47,633 nt of DNA from an uncultured Chlamydiae bacterium (lineage in GTDB: Bacteria; Chlamydiota; Chlamydiia; Chlamydiales; Rhabdochlamydiaceae). This document shows positions 28,522 to 36,534 of this stretch, piece after piece. Each line of letters begins with the position of its first letter. Position 1 is the stretch's first letter. Location of the stretch: contig CAIJXB010000067.1 in assembly GCA_903824495.1 (NCBI GenBank), positions 1 to 47,633 on the forward strand. The letters run 5' to 3'. Below the pieces are notes generated by a model. That model made no database searches and was not told the origin of the DNA. It was given only the letters and a program-made list of their open reading frames with translations. Made by a program: the position numbers and the translations under genes.

Positions 28522-29516
28522 AGTTTTTCTTCTTTAATCGCTCTTTGTAAAAGCGCGTAAACCGCTTCTTGAGGGTTGAGCCCTTTATAAAGAATAGAGT
28601 AGATAGCTTCTGTGATCGGAGCCGGAATATTTGCCTTTTTAGAAAGCTGATGCGCCGAGACGCACGTATAAATTCCTTCTACGGCCATGCCGATTTTTTC
28701 TTTGGCACTTTGAACATCGAGCCCTTCTGCAAGAAGCTTTCCAAAAGAGTAGTTGCGGCTGTGTTTAGAAAGACAAGTTACACAAAGGTCTCCAAGACCT
28801 GAAAGCCCATTCAACGTTTCTTGATTGCAGTTTTTTATGACCGAGAGCTTGCGGATTTCGTGAAGACCTCTTGTCATCAACGCTGCTTTTGTGTTATCTC
28901 CAAATCCAAGGCCATCTGAAATACCACAAGCAATCGCAATGATGTTTTTCATCGCGCCGCCAAAGGCTACGCCATTGATGTCTGAATTGGGATACACGCG
29001 AAAAAAAGGAGTTGTAAATGTTTCAGCAACTTTGGTCATAAGATGTGCATCGTAAGAGGCACTCACAACAGAAGTTGGGAGTTTTTGAATGACTTCTTCT
29101 GCATGACTTGGGCCGCTTAAACAGCTAATAAGATGTCTTGCCCCTTCGCCTAAAACTTCGAGTACAACTTCTGGTAAAAGCAGACCACTATTTTGCTCAA
29201 TGCCCTTTGATGTAATCACTACCGGGCATTTTAAAGGACCTTCGGTAAGCACTTGTTCAAAAACAGGACGAATCCCCGTTGAAGTCACAGACTCGACAAT
29301 GAGATCTGCTCCATCAAGAGCTTCCTTCAATTGCGAAGTAACCGTAAGCTTGCCTTCTATTTTATAGTTAGAAAGTTTGGGATGTTCTTTTGTCTTGTGC
29401 AAGATTTTGGCAAAGTCTTCGTTGCCTGTCCATAAAACAACATCATACCCTTTGGATGCTAAAAGACCTGCTAGTGCAAATCCCCACGTTCCGGCTCCTA
29501 AATAAGCAATGCGCAT
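28518..29516 (-). CDS. gpsA: Glycerol-3-phosphate dehydrogenase [NAD(P)+]
   Basis: A 332-aa enzyme that reduces dihydroxyacetone phosphate to sn-glycerol 3-phosphate, the backbone for membrane phospholipids. The nucleotide-binding GAGTWG is at 7-12. The catalytic lysine is K190 in AFGGAMKNIIAIACG, and the substrate region GLSGLGDLCVTC is intact. Length and motifs are complete. It follows waaF after 65 bp and overlaps nnr by four bases. It links functionally to psd elsewhere in the window. Confidence 0.96.
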   Translation of the reverse strand: MRIAYLGAGTWGFALAGLLASKGYDVVLWTGNEDFAKILHKTKEHPKLSNYKIEGKLTVTSQLKEALDGADLIVESVTSTGIRPVFEQVLTEGPLKCPVVITSKGIEQNSGLLLPEVVLEVLGEGARHLISCLSGPSHAEEVIQKLPTSVVSASYDAHLMTKVAETFTTPFFRVYPNSDINGVAFGGAMKNIIAIACGISDGLGFGDNTKAALMTRGLHEIRKLSVIKNCNQETLNGLSGLGDLCVTCLSKHSRNYSFGKLLAEGLDVQSAKEKIGMAVEGIYTCVSAHQLSKKANIPAPITEAIYSILYKGLNPQEAVYALLQRAIKEEKL

Positions 29517-29581
29517 GCCTTGTGTCCTCTCAAAATTACTTATCCCAAGTTAACATAGAGCGCGCAGTTTTTACAAGCAAA

Positions 29582-30694
29582 TCAGTCAGAAAGGATGTGG
29601 AGTTTCTTAGAAGAGCTCGGTTTGTGTAGCATTTCTGAAACGGACTGCACAACTTCGTCAACTCCGATCTGCTTCATACATCTGAAGTCAATAGGACATG
29701 TTCTTCGATAGCAAGGAGAGCAAGCTACATGCTTTTGTATCACTGTGCTTTCTTGCCAAGGACCTGTCACAACAGAGCTTGTTGAACCAAAAAGAGCAAC
29801 AACCGATGTGCCAAGAGCTCCAGCTATATGCATAGGTCCACTGTCATTGGTTAAAAGAACATTGCAAAGAGAGATAAGACAAGCAAGCTCTCTTAAAGAA
29901 GTGAGACCTGCCATATTGATTACGCGCGTGGAAAGACCTTGGCATACTTCTTTCACAAGATTCGATGTTACAAGATCTCCAAAATAGACAACAATCACGT
30001 CCTTATCTTCCAAAAGCTTTGTTGTCACTTCACGAAAGCGCTCCGGAAGCCAGCATTTAGCAGATCCATATGCCGCACCTGGATTGATCCCCACAATCTT
30101 GTGATGAGGTTTAACTCCGTGTTGGCTAAGGAGAACTTTTGCTTGTTCTATTTCTTTTTCTTTTAGATAAAGTCTTGGCTTCGTATCAGAAACAGGGATC
30201 CCTAAAGGTGAGAGTAAGTGTTTATACGTCATCACCAAATGTTGATTCTGAGCATTGGCTGGTTTTTCTAAAGAATGTGTTAAAAGAGAGCTTCTTCCAG
30301 CTCCGTCATAGCCAATCCTGACTTTGACACCACCTTGCCAAAACCACCAAGCAGAAGAAAATGTATTGGGTAAGATCAAACCAAGATCATAGTTTCCCTT
30401 GCGAAGTCTATCTAAGATATTTTTCTTTTCATCTCTTCGCACTAAGCGACTTGTCTTAGTAAAAGCAAACAGCTCATCGATCTCTACATCTTCTTGTAAA
30501 AGCTCAGAAATAGGGAAACGGCACATAGCGGTTAATCTGGCATCTGGAAAAGCCTTTCGCAGATCGCTTAGTATAGGGGTTGCCATGACCATATCACCCA
30601 CCCAATTAGGCATGCGAACGATGATGTTTTGAGGCTTTAATTGCGATAAATCGACCATGAATGACTTGCCACCTGTTGTACTATTAGAGCGCAT
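29582..30694 (-). CDS. waaF: Lipopolysaccharide heptosyltransferase (WaaF-like, GT9 family)
   Basis: A 370-aa cytoplasmic-face glycosyltransferase that adds heptose from ADP-heptose to the LPS inner core. Motifs seen are PNWVGDMVMATP (29-40), GAAYGSAKCWLPERF (206-220) and the donor-site NDSGPMHIAGALG (283-295). A cysteine group (C325, C328, C333, C339) near the end is common in WaaF. The first ATG has no ribosome site; the ATG at codon 13 (30656-30658) has GGTGG upstream and is the likelier start, giving 358 aa. A gene of this kind is unexpected in Chlamydiaceae, whose LPS lacks heptose. Confidence 0.88.
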   Translation of the reverse strand: MRSNSTTGGKSFMVDLSQLKPQNIIVRMPNWVGDMVMATPILSDLRKAFPDARLTAMCRFPISELLQEDVEIDELFAFTKTSRLVRRDEKKNILDRLRKGNYDLGLILPNTFSSAWWFWQGGVKVRIGYDGAGRSSLLTHSLEKPANAQNQHLVMTYKHLLSPLGIPVSDTKPRLYLKEKEIEQAKVLLSQHGVKPHHKIVGINPGAAYGSAKCWLPERFREVTTKLLEDKDVIVVYFGDLVTSNLVKEVCQGLSTRVINMAGLTSLRELACLISLCNVLLTNDSGPMHIAGALGTSVVALFGSTSSVVTGPWQESTVIQKHVACSPCYRRTCPIDFRCMKQIGVDEVVQSVSEMLHKPSSSKKLHILSD

Positions 30695-30728
30695 TGTAAA
30701 AAGAGAGGTTAATGAGAGTAGGGAAAAT

Positions 30729-31100
30729 TTACAAGCTCAATTTCTGAACAATTTGCATCATGTTTCCATCAAAATCTAAAAAAGTTTGCATTCTTACATG
30801 TCCTGGGATTTCTACGATTTCCCCTATAAGTTTTGCGCCTTTTTTTCTATAAAAGTCGCAAGCGACATCAAGGTCCTCTACTGTGATTGACATTACAGCA
30901 TTAGAGCCAGCTTTCATTTCCATTTCGCTAGATTCTTCAGCAATCCCTAAACTAGCACCTTTTGGCCCCGAAAGTTCTGCCCAACCGTACTCTGGAGATT
31001 TATTTAGAAGATCAAAACCTACAACTTCCGTATAAAACTTCACAGCTGCTTCTAGGTCTTTTACAACAATCCACGAGAGCATATTTCCTTGAACTTTCAT
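30729..31100 (-). CDS. VOC-superfamily (glyoxalase/bleomycin-resistance fold) protein
   Basis: A 123-aa protein of two beta-alpha-beta-beta-beta units: 7-60 (SWIVVKDLEAAVKFYTEVVG) and 66-120 (ITVEDLDVACDFYRKKG). This is the size and layout of a single VOC domain. The usual metal ligands (His or Glu at the first strand of each half and Glu in the last strand) are not evident: the first strand begins LSW and the last reads MMQIVQ. It may therefore be a non-metal or divergent member, and the substrate is unknown. A strong ribosome site (AGAGGTGG) precedes the ATG. It lies 34 bp before waaF on the same strand and is divergent from ruvC. Confidence 0.85.
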   Translation of the reverse strand: MKVQGNMLSWIVVKDLEAAVKFYTEVVGFDLLNKSPEYGWAELSGPKGASLGIAEESSEMEMKAGSNAVMSITVEDLDVACDFYRKKGAKLIGEIVEIPGHVRMQTFLDFDGNMMQIVQKLSL

Positions 31101-31211
31101 AAAAAACCACCTCTTTATAAAAAATTAACGGATAGAATGTAGGGAATATTCGATATATTTTCCAGGAAAATGGTAAGGACGCCATTTGAGTAGACAAAAA
31201 AACATAAAAAA

Positions 31212-31751
31212 ATGCACTTTAGAGTCATGATTTCTCCACAAAAAGAGCCTTTGATTATATTAGGGATAGATCCCGGAACCTGCATAACAGGGTACGGTGT
31301 GATTTCCCACTCCCATAAAAGTCAAACAGCGCTCGGATATGGCTGCATAAGGCCTCCAAAAACAGGGTCAGCTCCCGAAAAATACCGCGTTATTTTTGAA
31401 TCGATTGAAACGCTCATTGAGACCTATAAGCCCGATGTTTTATCTGTTGAAACGCAGTTTGTTTACAAAAATGTCCAAAGCGCCATGAAACTCGGAATGG
31501 CAAGAGGGATGGCTCTACTTGCGGCTGCCCGCCGCAATATTCCGATCTTTGAATACGCTCCTAAAAAAGCCAAGATGGCTATTACTGGCCATGGATCTGC
31601 AAGTAAAGAGCAAGTTCAAAAAATGATTCAACTCCTTTTAAACCTTTCAGTTCTTCCTCAGCCAGAAGATGCGGCAGATGCCCTAGCTCTCGCTCTTTGC
31701 CATGCTCACTCGCTCCGTCAAAACTCCCACCTACAAGGAAACTCTCGATGA
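31212..31751 (+). CDS. ruvC: Crossover junction endodeoxyribonuclease RuvC
   Basis: This enzyme cuts Holliday junctions that RuvAB has moved. The acidic active-site residues are D20 in GIDPGT, E80 in VETQF and D153/D156 in PEDAADALA. The protein is 179 aa from the first ATG or 174 aa from the ATG at 31227; neither has a strong ribosome site, so the start is uncertain. It overlaps ruvA by ATGA, the same gene pairing as in Chlamydia. Confidence 0.96.
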   Translation: MHFRVMISPQKEPLIILGIDPGTCITGYGVISHSHKSQTALGYGCIRPPKTGSAPEKYRVIFESIETLIETYKPDVLSVETQFVYKNVQSAMKLGMARGMALLAAARRNIPIFEYAPKKAKMAITGHGSASKEQVQKMIQLLLNLSVLPQPEDAADALALALCHAHSLRQNSHLQGNSR

Positions 31752-32338
31752 TCGAATACATCAAAGGCATTTTAGTAGAATCAACTCCTCTTAAAACTAT
31801 TTTAGAGCTCAACGGCATCGGCTATAAAATCTTAATTCCCTTAAGCAACTATGCAAAATTGCCCTCACTTGGAAAGCAAGTATGTCTTTTCATTTCTTCT
31901 GTCATCAGAGAAGATTCCCATAGATATTTTGGATTTTTAACCTCGGAAGAAAGGGATCTATTTGAAACCTTGATTGAAATCTCTGGGATTGGACCAAAAA
32001 CTGCCCTTGCTCTCTTAGGACATCTAGAGCCAACCGATTTACAAATGGCTATTTCAAGCTCAGATCTCACAAGTATTTGTAAAGTTCCTGGCATTGGGAA
32101 AAAGACAGCAGAAAGACTCGTCATCGAAATGAGAGATAAAGTTCAAAAAAACTCCTCCCTCTTTTCTCTTCCCTCTTCAAAATCAGAGCCGACCTTAGCC
32201 GGAGATGCCCTAAGAGCTCTTGTCAATTTAGGCTACCAACCTCTTCACGCTCAAAAAGCCGTTAAGTCGGTCATTGACGAGGGCAATCAAGAAACCGATT
32301 TAGGAAGATTGATTACTTCAGCTCTTAGAAAATTATAA
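31748..32338 (+). CDS. ruvA: Holliday junction branch-migration protein RuvA
   Basis: A 196-aa DNA-binding subunit that forms tetramers on four-way junctions and loads the RuvB motor. The N-terminal OB-like barrel begins MIEYIKGILVE. Two helix-hairpin-helix motifs are visible (SGIGPKTA at 79-86 and VPGIGKKTAERL at 113-124), and a C-terminal three-helix domain, which binds RuvB, follows a Ser/Pro linker. The ATG at 31748 was chosen because this is the family N-terminus, AAGGA lies eight bases upstream and ATGA overlaps the ruvC stop. An upstream in-frame ATG at 31697 would add 17 residues that do not fit the family. Confidence 0.96.
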   Translation: MIEYIKGILVESTPLKTILELNGIGYKILIPLSNYAKLPSLGKQVCLFISSVIREDSHRYFGFLTSEERDLFETLIEISGIGPKTALALLGHLEPTDLQMAISSSDLTSICKVPGIGKKTAERLVIEMRDKVQKNSSLFSLPSSKSEPTLAGDALRALVNLGYQPLHAQKAVKSVIDEGNQETDLGRLITSALRKL

Positions 32339-32398
32339 GCTAAGACATAATAATACTTTTAAAGCAGATTGGATTGATTTTAAGGAATCAAATCACAT

Positions 32399-32447
32399 AA
32401 AATCCCCGGGATAAAATTTAATTTTCCCGGGATTTTCATGATTTTTT
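32399..32447 (+). terminator. Hairpin between ruvA and the first phosphatase gene (terminator or start-site hairpin)
   Basis: Inverted repeat: AAAAT-C-CCCGGG-AT-AAAA pairs with TTTT-CCCGGG-ATTTT (32399-32436), with a one-base bulge and a two-base bulge. A run of six T follows at 32442-32447. It looks like a Rho-independent terminator for ruvCA, but the ATG of the next gene (32438-32440) lies between the stem and the T run, so it may instead or also control that gene's translation. Confidence 0.6.
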
Positions 32448-33655
32448 CACCTACTCAATCTATTTTAGATCTCACCTGGGAAAGAAATCGTCGCGTTATT
32501 ACCGATGCAACGACCATCGAATATAAGCTGCACAAACAATTCCTCATTGCGCAGCTTCATATAAATGACACTCCGAGCTCCTCATCTAAATACGGCTCAT
32601 TTAAATATTCACTTTCCAAGGCATCTTATACTGATCTACCCGATAAAACTGAGCTTTTTACCATACAAAATTTACCCGTTTATGGAGATCTTTCTTGCAC
32701 GGTTGAAGCTGCGCAGTTTATGGGAAGAAAAAAAACTCAAGAAGATGCTTTTGTGGCGTCTTCTTTTGAAGTAACTACTCCCACAGGCCAAAAGCACACT
32801 GCGCTACTCACCGGAGTATTTGATGGCCATAGCGGAGACTCGGCAGCTTTATTCATGAAGCACAATCTACAAACAAAGCTAGAAGTCATCTTTACTACTC
32901 TATTTAATAAAACACTGAGTGAAGATCATCCTTTAAAAGTCTTAGAAAACGAAAAAACACTTTCAGACACTGTCATTTGGAATGTTTTAAAAATCACCTG
33001 CGTAGAGCTCCATGAGCAATACCCATATTACTTTTCTGGGACAACTGCTGCTTTTTCTCTTTTGATCGATGGAAAAGATCTTTGGCATGCGAACCTAGGA
33101 GATTCTAGATCGATTGTCACAAGCAGAGAAAAAACAATTCAGCTCAGCCAAGATATGAAAATACGCTTCGCATTCCCAGCTGGCATGTCCAAAGATGAGT
33201 TTACAGGTATAGAGCATAAGGAGCTTGAAAACCCATTCTCAGAATATGCAAGCAACTATCCCCTCAAAAATCATTTCGAAAGAAGTGCTTGGAAACGTGG
33301 GGGATCCTGTTACGCTGGCAGATTCAACGGCATACTTGCTATGGCAAGATCAATAGGGGATAAAAAACTAGAACCAGGCCTATGTCCAAGACCTAAAATC
33401 GTAAAGATCCCCCTAGATACATACTTCCCAAACTCCGACTCCGTTTTATTACTTCATGCCTGCGATGGTCTTTGGGATATGGCAACGACAGATCAGGTCG
33501 CTCATGGAATAAATAGAGATATAGACAGCTCTTTAGCTGAAGTTGCTGTAAATCTTGCCAGATCTTCTATTGAAATCGACGGCTATGACAATACATCAGT
33601 AGTTCTGACTAAAATAGATCTCAGGGCTTTGAGAGAGAAAAAAACAAAAACTTAA
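32438..33655 (+). CDS. PP2C-type (PPM family) serine/threonine protein phosphatase, paralogue 1
   Basis: A 405-aa metal-dependent phosphatase with a full set of PP2C motifs: QED (101-103), FDGHSG (128-133), GTTAAFSLL (201-209), GDSRS (221-225), MARSIGD (302-308), ACDGLWD (341-347) and DNTS (384-387). All metal-binding aspartates are present. The N-terminal 80 residues are not part of the catalytic core. There is no signal peptide or membrane segment. The arrangement (DGHxG, DGLWDxxT, DNxS) resembles eukaryotic PP2C more than the compact bacterial type of about 250 aa, so a role as a host-directed effector is possible but inferred. The start is backed by alignment with the neighbour, though only GGGA precedes the ATG. 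Confidence 0.9.
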   Translation: MIFSPTQSILDLTWERNRRVITDATTIEYKLHKQFLIAQLHINDTPSSSSKYGSFKYSLSKASYTDLPDKTELFTIQNLPVYGDLSCTVEAAQFMGRKKTQEDAFVASSFEVTTPTGQKHTALLTGVFDGHSGDSAALFMKHNLQTKLEVIFTTLFNKTLSEDHPLKVLENEKTLSDTVIWNVLKITCVELHEQYPYYFSGTTAAFSLLIDGKDLWHANLGDSRSIVTSREKTIQLSQDMKIRFAFPAGMSKDEFTGIEHKELENPFSEYASNYPLKNHFERSAWKRGGSCYAGRFNGILAMARSIGDKKLEPGLCPRPKIVKIPLDTYFPNSDSVLLLHACDGLWDMATTDQVAHGINRDIDSSLAEVAVNLARSSIEIDGYDNTSVVLTKIDLRALREKKTKT

Positions 33656-33666
33656 AAGAGATTTTT

Positions 33667-35004
33667 ATGAGTATTTCAGCCTACAGCTCAGCAAGAAACT
33701 ATCGCACCATCTTCGATGATGCAGTCATTCAGCGCAAAATAGAAACGCAAACAGAAATTGCCCAGCTCCATAAAACCGATGATCCAAGTGATGTATCTGA
33801 AGGTCTTACAGTAGAGTATAAATACATAACTCCTCAGTCATTTTCATATGATTTCCCTGATAAGACGGAGCTTTTTACCATACAAAACCTACCTATTTGT
33901 GGCGAGGTCTCCTGCACTGTCGAAGTTGCCGAATTTTTAGGAGGCAGACCGACTCAAGAGGATTCTTTTGTAGCTTCTTCTTTTAAAATAGAGACTCCCG
34001 ATGGCAGGGACCACACAGTACTACTCACTGGAGTTCTTGATGGTCATGGAGGAAAAAACGCCGCTTTATATGTAAAAGATAATCTACAGAAAAAACTCGA
34101 GACTCTTTTTTCTTCGCTGTTTAACAAGTCCCTGAAGGAATGGCACCCTTTAAAAGGATTTGAAAATGAAACAACCCTGTCAGATAAGGTCATTTGGAAC
34201 GTTTTAAAAATTGCCTGTGTAGAGCTACATGATGATCTCCCTCGCTCTTGTTATGGCGAAGGAACAACTGCTGCTTTTTCTCTTCTTATCGATGGAGAAG
34301 ACTTATGGCATGCTTGCGTTGGGGATTCTAGATCTTTTGTAACAAGCAAAGAAAAAACCATCCAGCTTAGCGAAGATATGAGAATGCGGTTTGAATTTCC
34401 TCTCTACCGCAGAGAATATCACTTTAATAAGATTGAAGCAGCTTTCAAGGCTACCTATGAACCGAAAGACAATGCAACCCTATGCATTGAATCCTTACAA
34501 GAACAACTAACAAACTGTTTAGGGTTGCCTCATAAATCTCTCGAAAAGGACCTTAATAAGCTCCTACTCGAAAGAGAAAAAGTACAAAAGAGCAATTTCT
34601 ACGAAAGAAGCATTTGGAAACGAGGCGGCTATATTGGTAATGACCGTAGACTTAATGGTTGTCTTGCCATGCCAAGATCGATAGGTGATAAACATTTAAG
34701 AGATGGATTATGCCCAAGACCTAAAATTACAAAGATCTCACTCTCTAAAGATTTTCCTGATTCTAAATTTTGTACACTTGTACATGCCTGCGATGGACTT
34801 TGGGACGTAACAACAACTGAGCAAGTAGCCGATGCCATTAATAATGACCTAAGTCCTTTAGCTCAAATCGCTGCAAATCTAACCTATTCAGCGACTGAAG
34901 CGCGTGTAACTTATCCTCCAAAAGAAGAGCTATACCCTTCTGATAACGTATCGACGGTTATGACAAGGATCGATCTTCGAGCTTTAAGAGAAGCTCGCAA
35001 GTAG
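33667..35004 (+). CDS. PP2C-type (PPM family) serine/threonine protein phosphatase, paralogue 2
   Basis: A 445-aa sister of the gene 11 bp upstream, clearly a tandem duplicate (shared KTELFTIQNLP, TLSDKVIWNVLKI and IDLRALRE). Catalytic motifs are intact: QED (97-99), DGHGG (125-129), GTTAAFSLL (199-207), GDSRS (219-223), PRSIGD (336-341), CDGLWD (375-380) and DNVS (426-429). It differs by a longer insert at about 246-309 with predicted helical, charged sequence (LEKDLNKLLLEREKVQK), placed where PP2C flap loops often vary. An AAGAG ribosome site precedes the ATG. It is probably co-transcribed with paralogue 1. The substrate is unknown. Confidence 0.91.
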   Translation: MSISAYSSARNYRTIFDDAVIQRKIETQTEIAQLHKTDDPSDVSEGLTVEYKYITPQSFSYDFPDKTELFTIQNLPICGEVSCTVEVAEFLGGRPTQEDSFVASSFKIETPDGRDHTVLLTGVLDGHGGKNAALYVKDNLQKKLETLFSSLFNKSLKEWHPLKGFENETTLSDKVIWNVLKIACVELHDDLPRSCYGEGTTAAFSLLIDGEDLWHACVGDSRSFVTSKEKTIQLSEDMRMRFEFPLYRREYHFNKIEAAFKATYEPKDNATLCIESLQEQLTNCLGLPHKSLEKDLNKLLLEREKVQKSNFYERSIWKRGGYIGNDRRLNGCLAMPRSIGDKHLRDGLCPRPKITKISLSKDFPDSKFCTLVHACDGLWDVTTTEQVADAINNDLSPLAQIAANLTYSATEARVTYPPKEELYPSDNVSTVMTRIDLRALREARK

Positions 35005-35117
35005 CTTACTTTAAATAGATTGCGAAATTAACCACCTATGCCCCCTTGAGAATATGTCGGTTTTTTTTGAAATTTTCAACATATGCGGAAAACCTATTCT
35101 TTTTTGGTTTTTTTTGC

Positions 35118-35123
35118 TATGAT
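35118..35123 (+). promoter_or_regulatory. Possible -10 box (TATGAT) before mnmE
   Basis: TATGAT (5 of 6 consensus bases) lies 35 bp before the mnmE ATG, preceded by a T-rich stretch. The matching -35 region (TATTCT at 17 bp) is poor. The 153-bp gap after the phosphatase gene suggests that a new transcription unit starts here. Confidence 0.35.
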
Positions 35124-35157
35124 CCACCCCTTCTTACTTTTGGTTATTTAAAAAATT

Positions 35158-36534
35158 ATGGATTTTGTTCATAGACCCTACATCCCTGAAGAGACCGTTG
35201 CAGCGATTGCAACGCCGCCAGGTGATGGGGGTATTTCTATCATCCGGATCTCAGGAAAAGAGTCCTTAGCTGTTGCAGCTAAGCTATTTACCGGACCCGT
35301 CTCCTCCTATGTGAGCCATACGGCCCACCTTGGAAAAGTCAAGGATTTGGAAGGTGGAATCCTGGATGAAGCGCTGCTGCTTGTGATGAAAAAACCAAAC
35401 TCCTTTACGGGGGAAGATACGGTCGAGCTCCACTGCCATGGGGGCACGATTGTGACAAAAAAAATCTTAAGTGAAATTTTGAAAGCGGGAGCTAGAGCCG
35501 CCCTTCCCGGTGAATTTTCTTTCAAAGCGTTCATGAATGGAAAAATTGATTTAACAAAAGCTGAAGCTATTCAAGAAGTGATCAGCGCTAAAAATGACTT
35601 TGCCTATGCTGCTGCAAAAGAGCATTTGCAAGGAGCTCTTTCTACAAAAGTAAAAAGGTTCCAATCTAAACTTTTAGACATTGCGGCTATTTTAGAAGCT
35701 TGGGTGGATTTTCCTGAAGAAGGTCTTGAGTTTGCTTCTAAAGAAGAAATTTTAGCTTCTTTATCTGAAATCTTTTCAACTATGCGTCTTTTATCACTTT
35801 CCTTTAGCGACGGCAAAATCATCCACGAAGGACTCTCTTTATGTTTGATAGGTCCTCCTAACGCCGGAAAATCTTCTTTGATGAACGCCCTGCTTGGAAA
35901 AGAGCGCGCTATTGTTACTGAGATTGCAGGAACCACAAGAGATCTACTAGAGGATAATTTGTGGCTTGGAGGTCTTCATTTTAAATTGCTTGATACTGCC
36001 GGGATCAGAGAAACAGAAGAAAAGATTGAAAAGGAAGGCATTCGAAGATCACTAGAGGCCATGGAATCTGCCGATCTCATTTTACTTGTTTTAGATGCAT
36101 CTCAAAAACTTTCAGAAGAGGCTTTGTCGCTTTTAAAAACAGCCATACCTTCTAAAACACTTCTTGTTTGGAACAAAACAGATCTTCCTCACGCTATTTC
36201 TGAAACAGAGCAGTTTCCTTATTTTGTAAAACTTTCTGCTTTGACAGGAACAGGGATGAGTGAGCTCAAAGAGGCCATTCACAAAATCATCTGGAAAAAA
36301 GGACCTCCTTCTAAAGAAGAAACCATTTTAACAAACATGCGACACAAAGAAGCTTTAGATCGTTCCATGGAAGCTCTTGACTCTGTGATCACAGGCCTTC
36401 AAAACGATCTCTCTCCTGAATTCTTAAGTTTTGATATGAGAAAAGCTCTTTTTGAGCTCGGTACTATTTTAGGACTCGACATTTCAGAATCGGTTCTTAC
36501 TTCTATCTTTTCAAAGTTTTGCGTTGGAAAATGA
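35158..36534 (+). CDS. mnmE: tRNA modification GTPase MnmE (TrmE)
   Basis: A 458-aa GTPase that, with MnmG, modifies wobble uridine (cmnm5U) in tRNA. The N-terminal folate-binding domain (about 8-120) begins ETVAAIATPPGDGGI. A helical domain surrounds the G domain, with G1 GPPNAGKSS (232-240), GTTRD (258-262), DTAGIRE (279-285) and NKTD (339-342). The C-terminus FCVGK (454-458) carries the catalytic cysteine of the family's FC[IV]GK signature. It overlaps nth by ATGA. The mnmE-nth pairing matches Chlamydia (thdF-nth). Confidence 0.97.
   Translation: MDFVHRPYIPEETVAAIATPPGDGGISIIRISGKESLAVAAKLFTGPVSSYVSHTAHLGKVKDLEGGILDEALLLVMKKPNSFTGEDTVELHCHGGTIVTKKILSEILKAGARAALPGEFSFKAFMNGKIDLTKAEAIQEVISAKNDFAYAAAKEHLQGALSTKVKRFQSKLLDIAAILEAWVDFPEEGLEFASKEEILASLSEIFSTMRLLSLSFSDGKIIHEGLSLCLIGPPNAGKSSLMNALLGKERAIVTEIAGTTRDLLEDNLWLGGLHFKLLDTAGIRETEEKIEKEGIRRSLEAMESADLILLVLDASQKLSEEALSLLKTAIPSKTLLVWNKTDLPHAISETEQFPYFVKLSALTGTGMSELKEAIHKIIWKKGPPSKEETILTNMRHKEALDRSMEALDSVITGLQNDLSPEFLSFDMRKALFELGTILGLDISESVLTSIFSKFCVGK

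Noticed and set aside
31697..31747. N-terminal extension of RuvA from an upstream ATG
   Set aside because: The extra 17 residues overlap ruvC and do not fit the RuvA N-terminus. The ATGA overlap and AAGGA site support the start at 31748.
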